Source: Pelobacter sp. (GTDB lineage: Bacteria > Desulfobacterota > Desulfuromonadia > Geobacterales > Pseudopelobacteraceae). From it: a DNA stretch of 49,950 bases. Below are positions 43,878 to 49,950 of this stretch, in pieces; within the stretch, counting starts at the first letter, position 1; each line of letters begins with the position of its first letter. Made by a program: the position numbers and the translations under genes. Location of the stretch: assembly GCA_030824515.1 (NCBI GenBank), contig JAVBXN010000029.1, positions 1-49,950 of the forward strand. The letters are read 5' to 3'. The notes beneath the pieces were generated by a model. That model was not told where the DNA came from. It ran no database searches and worked only from the letters and a program-made list of their open reading frames with translations.

Positions 43878-44636
43878 CTATATGTCATAAAAGGATCCGT
43901 CACGCAGAAGCTCGATACCGGCTATATTCAGAGATTCTATTTCTCTGCGAATGATATCCACATATTGCGGCTTTGGATGGGTAACAAGAATTCTTTTGGG
44001 TAATATATCAATTTTAGTCAACTCTTGCAGAAGCATTGTGGAAGTCATGTGTTTGGTAAGCATGGCCAACGATTCCATACTGTTGGGAAATGACACTTCA
44101 ACTATCAGGGCATCAATTCCCGAACAGTATTTCCAGATATCTTCAGTGGGCCCGGTGTCCCCGGTATAGACAAGCGTCCGGCCGCCTGAAGCTACCCGGA
44201 AACCAACAGCCGGAACGGTATGGTTAACAGGTATCGCCTGAATGGTATATCCTTCAACTTCGTATTCCTGATAGGTAATTATATTTGAGTACGCAATTAC
44301 CGGATCGGCTGCAGAGGGTATTTTTGTAAAATCCGGCCAGATGATGTTGTTGAACAAATGATTTTGCAAGGCTGTCTTAACATCGTTAGTACAGTGTATA
44401 TTAACGGTATGATTCAGGTTTTTTATAATTATATTATCCGCCAGAGCTGGAATGCCGCGAATGTGATCAAGATGGGAATGGGTAATAAATATATTGTGAA
44501 TATTCCACTGTTCCTCTTCGCTCAAAACAGAACCTATCGTACCGGCATCCAGTAGCAGTATGCCGTCTATCAGAAACGCCGGAGGCCTGAAATCGGGGAA
44601 CTCTGCACCTGCACTTCCCAGAATCCGTAGCTCCAT
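43878..44636 (-). CDS. Metallo-beta-lactamase-fold hydrolase (cyclic nucleotide phosphodiesterase-like)
   Basis: A 252-residue MBL-fold enzyme. The metal site motif is ITHSHLDHIRGIPAL; further ligands sit in IPVNHTVPAVGF, LVYTGDTGPT and LVTHPKPQYV. The order and the HxHLDH with the NHTVPA strand resemble class II cyclic nucleotide phosphodiesterases and RNase Z relatives. ATG at 44636 (MELRILGSAG) has a G-rich ribosome binding site (AGGGGGG) and is preferred over an ATG six codons earlier. The substrate is not certain; cAMP, another cyclic nucleotide or an RNA is possible. Confidence 0.8.
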   Translation of the reverse strand: MELRILGSAGAEFPDFRPPAFLIDGILLLDAGTIGSVLSEEEQWNIHNIFITHSHLDHIRGIPALADNIIIKNLNHTVNIHCTNDVKTALQNHLFNNIIWPDFTKIPSAADPVIAYSNIITYQEYEVEGYTIQAIPVNHTVPAVGFRVASGGRTLVYTGDTGPTEDIWKYCSGIDALIVEVSFPNSMESLAMLTKHMTSTMLLQELTKIDILPKRILVTHPKPQYVDIIRREIESLNIAGIELLRDGSFYDI

Positions 44637-44753
44637 ATCCCCCCCTGTTATCATCGTTAATTATTTTTTGTTTAACTGAATCAGACCACACTTTGCACCA
44701 GCAGTTGATGGAAAGTCAAGTTACAGTAACCGGCAACTCAGATTTAAATCGGC

Positions 44754-45575
44754 TCAAAGAAAGGGCTGACAGACCGGGCATACATGAGTCCCTCGCTGGC
44801 CGACTCTGATTTTAATAATCATGGAACCACACTTTGAACAGCACAGACCTTCCCTGCCATAAACACTTACAACAAAACGCCCTTTACTGAAGACCCCCTC
44901 AATATTGGCTCCATTGGATTCGACAGCCTCTGTCAGAATTTCGCGAGTAGCATTACACAGCCGGTCAATATCAGACGGCGTGAGGTCACAACTGGATTTG
45001 AGCGGATGAATACCTGCCTGGAAAAGGATTTCATCCGCGTAGATATTGCCTATGCCTGCAAGAAAAGATTGATCCAGAAGCAGCGGTTTGATCTGACGTT
45101 GATAAGAAGATATTCTAGTCCTGAAGATTTCAGGACTCACAGTAAGAGCGTCAGGACCGAGCCCTGAAACTACGTCTGCAGGATTTGCAACTAACCAGAC
45201 CCTGCCAAACTTCCTGGGATCATCAAAACGCAACGCCAGGTCATTGTCCAGCATCAGCACCAGTCGTGTATGCCTTTCTACCGAATGCTCATGGGGAACA
45301 AGAAACAGCCTTCCGGTCATTCGCAGATGAATAATTACAAAAGATTCGCTGCAACCGACACCGGATCTGATCATTCTGAAAATCAGATATTTGCCATGAC
45401 GAACTATTGAGGAAAAAACCATTCCTTCCAGTTCGACGGGAAATTTATCTACATGCTCATCCGATATCACTGTATCGGAAAGGACAATAACTCTATTGAT
45501 CATCCGCCCAGGTAAAACCGGAGGACAATCACGCAACGTACGGAGAACGCTCTCCACTTCGGGAAGCTCGGGCAT
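44754..45575 (-). CDS. mutM: Formamidopyrimidine-DNA glycosylase
   Basis: A 273-residue base-excision repair enzyme removing 8-oxoguanine. The N-terminal MPELPEVE supplies the catalytic Pro and Glu, the helix-two-turn-helix lies in SFLAGIGNIYADEILFQAGI, and the C-terminal zinc finger CSKCG...CPVCQ with the RGTHVCP segment is intact. The length is normal. It is followed by the MBL gene after 117 bp and is divergent from the radical SAM operon. Confidence 0.96.
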   Translation of the reverse strand: MPELPEVESVLRTLRDCPPVLPGRMINRVIVLSDTVISDEHVDKFPVELEGMVFSSIVRHGKYLIFRMIRSGVGCSESFVIIHLRMTGRLFLVPHEHSVERHTRLVLMLDNDLALRFDDPRKFGRVWLVANPADVVSGLGPDALTVSPEIFRTRISSYQRQIKPLLLDQSFLAGIGNIYADEILFQAGIHPLKSSCDLTPSDIDRLCNATREILTEAVESNGANIEGVFSKGRFVVSVYGREGLCCSKCGSMIIKIRVGQRGTHVCPVCQPFL

Positions 45576-45603
45576 GGGGATATAATCCCTTACGCAATAC
45601 GTC

Positions 45604-45631
45604 TTGTCAATATTTATACGGATAAGATAAT
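45604..45631 (+). promoter_or_regulatory. Putative promoter of the radical SAM-PagL operon
   Basis: TTGTCA (45604-45609), a 16-bp spacer and GATAAT (45626-45631), giving a start near 45638 and a leader of about 110 bases before the GTG at 45749. Confidence 0.45.
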
Positions 45632-45748
45632 CATACGCAAATATTTTGAATCATGTTTCTGCTGGCAATCAACACGACTTTCTGCAAATATGACCGGCAT
45701 GCAAAAATCTGTTTCAATAGCCAAGAGAACACTTCTGGAGACTGTAAA

Positions 45749-47167
45749 GTGAAGGTACTTTTCATCCACCCCTATGGCAACAATTTTCTGCCCGGCGTAC
45801 AGGATATAACCACCATATTCAACCTGATGCCGCCACTGGGAATCATGAGCATTGCCGCCGTTTTGGAACAGAATGGTATTCAGGTTGAAATCATAGACTG
45901 CTATGCGGCACCTGCCACAGCTGAGTCGCTGCTTGAGACGATACTGTCAAGACAACCGGATTTAGTCGGTTTATCATGCACAACATCATCATTCTTGGAA
46001 GGTTACGAAATAGTCGGGATGTTAAAGAAAATCAAACCTGAAATCATCACGGTGGTCGGTGGAGCCCACGCCTGCACGATCGGAGCGCCGCTGCTGGACT
46101 TGTTTCCAGCCATCGACTACCTGGTCATCGGTGAAGGTGAGCAGACCATGCTGGAGTTGGTCCAAAGCGGCTGTAGAATGGTGGATGATATCCCAGGAAT
46201 AGCCTATCGCAAGGACGGAGTCGGTACATTGACGGCTCAACGAGAGCTGATAGCAGAACTGGATACACTCCCCTTCCCGGCCTACCATCTTCTACCTAAT
46301 TTCCCTGAACGCTACACATTGCCACTCTTCAGCTTTCCAACGGCCCCCAACTCCAGCATAATATCCAGCCGGGGATGTCCGTACAGCTGTTCCTATTGCG
46401 ACCGTTCCGTCTTCGCCCGCGGTTTCCGTTTTAACTCGCCGGAATACATTATCGAGCACGTCGAGATGCTTAACCGGAACTACGGAATACGCCACGTTTT
46501 TTTCTACGACGACCTGTTTACATTTGATCGCAATCGCGTGACACGCTTTTGCGAACTTAAAAAGCAAAAACGACTTAATGTAACCTACAACTGTATCGCC
46601 AGACTGGAGCATGTGGATCATGAACTGCTGTCGTTGCTGAAGAACTCAGGCTGCTGGCAGGTAAATTTCGGGATAGAATCTGGAGACCCGGAGGTTGTAA
46701 AGAAACATCGCAAATTTTTCGGACTTGACGAGGTCGGCAGCAAGCTACAAATGGTCAAGGATGCCGGCATGCGGGTCAAGGGACTATTCATGATCGGACT
46801 GCCGGGCGAGAACGAAGCTGCAATCCGCCGTACGATCGATTATGCTCTATCGCTGCCTCTGGAAGAGATCAACGTCACCAAGTTCACTCCTTTTCCGGGT
46901 GCGCCGGTCTACAAGACTATCCGTGAGCATGGCAAATTTGATGAAAACTGGCCGCAGATGAATTGCATGAACTTCGTATTTATTCCGCATGGCATGACCA
47001 AAGATCAACTGGAAAATCTGTACGATGAATTCATCCGCCGGTTTTACCACCGCGCCAGGATCCATTGGGGGTATGCCAGCATGCTCTGGAGATCTCCCCG
47101 CAGCATTCTTAAGTTTATGAGGCATCTGCCCGAGATTTTGGCTTTTGAAATGAAACAGAAGTGGTGA
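45749..47167 (+). CDS. B12-binding-domain radical SAM protein
   Basis: A 472-residue protein. GTG at 45749 is chosen: GGAG lies eight bases upstream, and VKVLFIHPYG begins the family-like part, while 32 codons in the same frame before it are Cys-rich and unlike the family. The N-terminal half resembles a cobalamin-binding fold (PLGIMSIAAVLEQNGIQVEI, DLVGLSCTTSS, VVGGAHA, IDYLVIGEGEQTMLEL) without a DxHxxG. The radical SAM motif is CPYSCSYC (Cys 210, 214, 217), followed by FFYDDLFTFD and VNFGIESGDPEVV. Such BchE/HpnJ-like enzymes modify lipids, tetrapyrroles and others. It is 26 bp upstream of the second radical SAM gene. Confidence 0.9.
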   Translation: MKVLFIHPYGNNFLPGVQDITTIFNLMPPLGIMSIAAVLEQNGIQVEIIDCYAAPATAESLLETILSRQPDLVGLSCTTSSFLEGYEIVGMLKKIKPEIITVVGGAHACTIGAPLLDLFPAIDYLVIGEGEQTMLELVQSGCRMVDDIPGIAYRKDGVGTLTAQRELIAELDTLPFPAYHLLPNFPERYTLPLFSFPTAPNSSIISSRGCPYSCSYCDRSVFARGFRFNSPEYIIEHVEMLNRNYGIRHVFFYDDLFTFDRNRVTRFCELKKQKRLNVTYNCIARLEHVDHELLSLLKNSGCWQVNFGIESGDPEVVKKHRKFFGLDEVGSKLQMVKDAGMRVKGLFMIGLPGENEAAIRRTIDYALSLPLEEINVTKFTPFPGAPVYKTIREHGKFDENWPQMNCMNFVFIPHGMTKDQLENLYDEFIRRFYHRARIHWGYASMLWRSPRSILKFMRHLPEILAFEMKQKW

Positions 47168-47193
47168 ATTCCTGTTTATGATATGGGGGCATC

Positions 47194-48525
47194 ATGAAAA
47201 AACGCCTGCTTTTGATTTCACCTATTGGTGAACGTGGTCTTCTGGGTAATGATTTTTACTTCCGCATGCCATATCTCGGCCTGCTCAAAGTGGCATCACT
47301 GACGCCACCAGAATGGGAGGTCATTATCATAGATGAAAAAGTTGAAACACTGGATTTTGAACTTAATGCTGATCTTGTCGGCATCACCACAATGACACCG
47401 GTGGCAAGGCGCGGTTATCAGATTGCCGATCGTTTTCGAAGTCGCGGCGTAAAAGTTGTTATGGGAGGCATGCACGCCTCGAAATTGCCCGAGGAAGCGC
47501 TTCAGCACTGCGACAGCGTACTCATAGGCGAAGCGGAAGATCTCTGGCCGACCCTTCTGTCTGATGTTCAACAAGGTCAACTCAAGCAGGTCTACCGTCA
47601 CTTAGATGGCTATCCAGCGCTGGACAACCGCCCAGCGGTTGATTGGGAGCACTACCGTGGCAAGGGCTATCTCCCGGTGCATTTCATCGAAACCACACGT
47701 GGGTGCCCCTTCAACTGCGAATTCTGTTCTGTTACAAGCTCCTTCGGCGGTAAATTCCGCAATCGCTCAATTGATGATATTGAACAAGAGATTCGGAACA
47801 TAAAGCCATTTCCCGGACGATTCACCTGGCAGAACCTGGTCTTCTTCAACGACGACAACATCATGAGCAGCAAACGACACGCCCGTGAATTACTGTCACG
47901 CATTATCCCCTACCGCCTGGACTGGCTCGGCCAGACCTCGGTGGACATGGCTCAGGACGACGAGATTCTTTCCCTGTGTAAAAAGAGCGGATGCATGGGG
48001 CTGCTGGTGGGTTTCGAATCGCTTTCGGCCGAAACCCTCAAGTCAATCAACAAGGGAGTCAACAAACCGCAACAGTACATCGACGTGGTCAAGCGCATGC
48101 ATGACCACGGCATTGGAGTAAAGGGTTCATTCATCTTCGGATTTGACAGCGATGACGAAGGAGTCTTCGAACGTACGGTGGAATTCGCCGTGAAAGCCAA
48201 GATCGACGTCGTCTATTATTCGATCCTGACCCCATACCCCGGCACCACACTCTATGAGCAGATGTCACGAGAAGGAAGAATTATTGACCAGGACTGGAAC
48301 AACTACAATACCCACTGTGTCGTTTTCAAACCGAAGCAAATGAGCCCTGAAAGATTATTGGACGGATACTGGTGGGCTCTTAATCAGAGTTTCAGCTATA
48401 AATCAATCCTGAGACGGATGTGGGGCAACGGGACACGCTACAACTTCTTTTTCCCTATGAACTTCGGCTATCGTCAATCCATCAAAAAAGCCTATGAATG
48501 TTATCGCGAGGATTTTTTATCATGA
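47194..48525 (+). CDS. B12-binding-domain radical SAM protein
   Basis: A 443-residue protein. N-terminal Rossmann-like part: YLGLLKVASLTPPEWEV, ADLVGITTMTPVARRGY, VVMGGMHASKLPEEAL, SVLIGEAEDLWPTLL. The radical SAM motif is CPFNCEFC (Cys 171, 175, 178), then LVFFNDDNIMSSKRHA and GLLVGFESL. The C-terminal PEQMSPERLLDGYWWALNQ-like tail (KPKQMSPERLLDGYWWAL) recalls the C-terminal domain of hopanoid C-2 methylase (HpnP) and relatives, but identity is not shown. Its stop overlaps the PagL-like gene by 4 bp, so all three genes form one operon and may modify the same envelope component. Confidence 0.9.
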   Translation: MKKRLLLISPIGERGLLGNDFYFRMPYLGLLKVASLTPPEWEVIIIDEKVETLDFELNADLVGITTMTPVARRGYQIADRFRSRGVKVVMGGMHASKLPEEALQHCDSVLIGEAEDLWPTLLSDVQQGQLKQVYRHLDGYPALDNRPAVDWEHYRGKGYLPVHFIETTRGCPFNCEFCSVTSSFGGKFRNRSIDDIEQEIRNIKPFPGRFTWQNLVFFNDDNIMSSKRHARELLSRIIPYRLDWLGQTSVDMAQDDEILSLCKKSGCMGLLVGFESLSAETLKSINKGVNKPQQYIDVVKRMHDHGIGVKGSFIFGFDSDDEGVFERTVEFAVKAKIDVVYYSILTPYPGTTLYEQMSREGRIIDQDWNNYNTHCVVFKPKQMSPERLLDGYWWALNQSFSYKSILRRMWGNGTRYNFFFPMNFGYRQSIKKAYECYREDFLS

Positions 48526-49124
48526 AACAACTCAGTATGACTATAATTACACTGTTTTTTGCAATACGTAGCCTGATGTTAATCGATAATGCAAGTGCAG
48601 ACCAATCCATCACACACCGCACAGCCAAATCAGAACTGGCGGTACTGACCGGATACGGAATAAGCCATCGTTATTTCGGTGAAACAAGAACGCAGGTCCA
48701 AACTTGGGACACCATCGCACGTTACGGTTTTTTTCTTTCCGACGAAATTGGTTCCGGAAGTTGGTATCAAGGCCGTCATGAACTTTTAACAGAGCTCCCA
48801 TACCATCTGGCTATAGATCAGGGGGGAAGATCCATGGTGGGGGGGTATCTGCTGGGATGCTGGAAATTTACAAGCTGGGAGGATCTTGTGCCTTACATAT
48901 TCGCAGGCGGAGGGATTCTCTTCGTGGACATGGGACTTCCAAGCATGGGAACCTCTCTTGATTTCTCCTACCAGGGTGGCACCGGCTTGCAGTATATGCT
49001 CCGCAAAAATGTGGCTCTACAGCTCGAATATCGATATCATCATATATCCAATGCCGGGACCGCATCACCAAACGAACCCATCAATTCCAGCAAATTTCTT
49101 CTGGGGGTATCATTTTTCCGATAA
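48522..49124 (+). CDS. PagL-like lipid A 3-O-deacylase/acyloxyacyl hydrolase
   Basis: A 200-residue outer membrane beta-barrel protein with a signal peptide cleaved likely after NASA (residue 26). The body shows alternating strand pattern and Gly-rich turns (AGGGILFVDMG), and the C-terminal QLEYRYHHISNAG has His174 and Ser176 in the HxSNAG motif of the PagL family, with Glu185 following, and it ends in Phe as outer membrane proteins do. PagL removes a 3-O-linked acyl chain from lipid A. ATG at 48522 overlaps the stop of the radical SAM gene; an in-frame ATG eight codons earlier is inside that gene. The His-to-Glu spacing is shorter than in Pseudomonas PagL, so activity is likely but not certain. 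Confidence 0.8.
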   Translation: MKQLSMTIITLFFAIRSLMLIDNASADQSITHRTAKSELAVLTGYGISHRYFGETRTQVQTWDTIARYGFFLSDEIGSGSWYQGRHELLTELPYHLAIDQGGRSMVGGYLLGCWKFTSWEDLVPYIFAGGGILFVDMGLPSMGTSLDFSYQGGTGLQYMLRKNVALQLEYRYHHISNAGTASPNEPINSSKFLLGVSFFR

Positions 49125-49389
49125 TATGCATAAACAAGTGATTAATGTTTACAAGCATTTATCAAATTGATTTTTTTTACATCAATTTCGTTATTTTAAT
49201 ATTTTTACTGTCGATATTGTTTACACTAAGCTATTTCACAAAAAAACATTTTCTACATAATATCAATAAAACAGAGCGTTACCTCACCGGCATATTTTAT
49301 GCACAGTATAAGTCAGCATTTATTATACTTTATTATTAATTATAGAGTCCAGATATCTATATCAATCAAGTTGTAAAGGGATCCGACTG
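49125..49389. other. A+T-rich intergenic region
   Basis: A 265-bp gap between the PagL-like gene and the PilZ gene. A hydrophobic 64-codon frame (49145-49339) lacks a ribosome binding site and is probably chance. No convincing promoter or hairpin is seen, though the region must hold the PilZ gene promoter. Confidence 0.5.
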
Positions 49390-49743
49390 ATGGAAAAAAG
49401 ATATTTCACTCGAGTAGAATGCGCTGAAGGTGCTTCAATTAAATATGACAATCAGCGTTTTTTCGGAGACATTCAGAACATATGTCTACAGGGGCTATTC
49501 ATAAAAACAAAACAGGCGATTCCAGTCAACACATCACTACAGCTTGCTGTATATTTCTCGCCGGACTCATTGATATATCTGAATGCTGACGTAGTTCGCT
49601 GCGAAGATAACGGTGTAGGTGTAAAGATTAAAAGGATGGATGTAAATTCATTTGTTCAACTCAGAAATGCAGTAGCCAGACAGTGCAACGACCACGGCCG
49701 AATAATGAGAGAAACATATCGAGTCACAAACTGCATTCATTGA
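49390..49743 (+). CDS. PilZ domain protein
   Basis: A 117-residue single-domain PilZ protein, a receptor for c-di-GMP. EKRYFTRVE gives the RxxxR motif (Arg4, Arg8), and the second motif reads NICLQG with Cys in place of the usual Ser of (D/N)xSxxG. The hydrophobic strands GLFIKTKQAIPVNTSLQLAV and a VGVKIKRM-type strand follow. The Cys substitution may alter affinity, but the arginine pair is intact, so binding remains plausible. It lies next to the rRNA genes and ends before a shared terminator. GGGATCC-type purines precede the ATG only weakly. Confidence 0.85.
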   Translation: MEKRYFTRVECAEGASIKYDNQRFFGDIQNICLQGLFIKTKQAIPVNTSLQLAVYFSPDSLIYLNADVVRCEDNGVGVKIKRMDVNSFVQLRNAVARQCNDHGRIMRETYRVTNCIH

Positions 49744-49792
49744 CACTACGTTTTTACATTCAATATTTTTAAATATGGTTATCAGACGCAAG

Positions 49793-49826
49793 AGAGCCCC
49801 GCCTCCATTTCTGGAGGCGGGGCTCT
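49793..49826. terminator. Terminator between PilZ gene and 5S rRNA
   Basis: AGAGCCCCGCCTCC/GGAGGCGGGGCTCT, a 14-bp perfect stem with a 6-base loop, with TTT on the plus strand and CTT on the minus strand. Placed to close both the PilZ gene and the rRNA operon. Confidence 0.88.
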
Positions 49827-49840
49827 TTGTAGTAATAATT

Positions 49841-49950
<110 letters not shown>

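Noticed and set aside
49145..49339. 64-codon hydrophobic frame
   Set aside because: Lies in very A+T-rich DNA where hydrophobic codons are expected; no ribosome binding site.

Overview
The window reads as chromosomal DNA of an anaerobic, metal-reducing type deltaproteobacterium (Desulfuromonadota, Geobacter/Geotalea/Trichlorobacter-like). The grounds are the housekeeping gene orders yicC-gmk-rpoZ-relA-ridA and prs-rplY-pth-ychF, a hisS gene next to a receiver-GGDEF protein with the Ser-for-Asp change typical of Geobacter cyclic AMP-GMP synthases, several two-component/cyclic-dinucleotide genes, a sigma-54 promoter and an FNR-type site. This assignment is inferred from family knowledge; no database was searched. 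I see no phage, insertion sequence, CRISPR array or tRNA.

Layout. 1-3.6 kb is accessory: a structured non-coding stretch, a small orphan protein behind a 46-bp inverted repeat, a tautomerase with an MFS transporter, a nucleoside deaminase and a YdcF-like membrane protein. rpmB (L28) follows on the plus strand. 3.9-8.4 kb is the minus-strand run yicC, gmk, rpoZ, relA/spoT, ridA, with a terminator between rpoZ and relA. 8.5-23.6 kb is bracketed by recC and recB, which are normally neighbours but lie about 8.3 kb apart here. Between them are a glycosyltransferase, a regulatory intergenic region (FNR-type box with a 46-residue membrane protein on one strand; sigma-54 promoter with a membrane protein on the other), guaC with a Cys-rich leader gene, a methyltransferase-DUF2284 fusion, a radical SAM protein and a Tim44-domain protein. 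23.7-27.9 kb holds two secreted proteins and a second radical SAM protein.

28.0-31.3 kb is prs-rplY-pth-ychF, closed by a bidirectional terminator shared with a cold-shock gene. 31.9-38.2 kb (minus) is hisS, the probable cGAMP synthase, comEC and a secreted duplicated beta-sandwich protein. 38.4-41.6 kb (plus) is a hybrid histidine kinase overlapping an HD-GYP response regulator. 41.7-45.6 kb (minus) holds fbp with a small acidic-tailed protein, an MlaE permease, a metallo-beta-lactamase-fold hydrolase and mutM. 45.7-49.1 kb (plus) is a compact operon of two radical SAM proteins and a PagL-like lipid A deacylase. A PilZ protein and the 3' part of a 5S rRNA gene (minus strand, cut by the window edge) end the window.

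Themes. Four radical SAM proteins with a B12-binding-like N-terminal half occur in this 50 kb, in three unrelated contexts; two contexts look like uncharacterised modification pathways (methyltransferase-DUF2284 + radical SAM; two radical SAMs + PagL). A second theme is cyclic dinucleotide signalling (Hypr-type GGDEF, HD-GYP, PilZ). Base composition is clearly richer in A+T in the right third than in the left two thirds.
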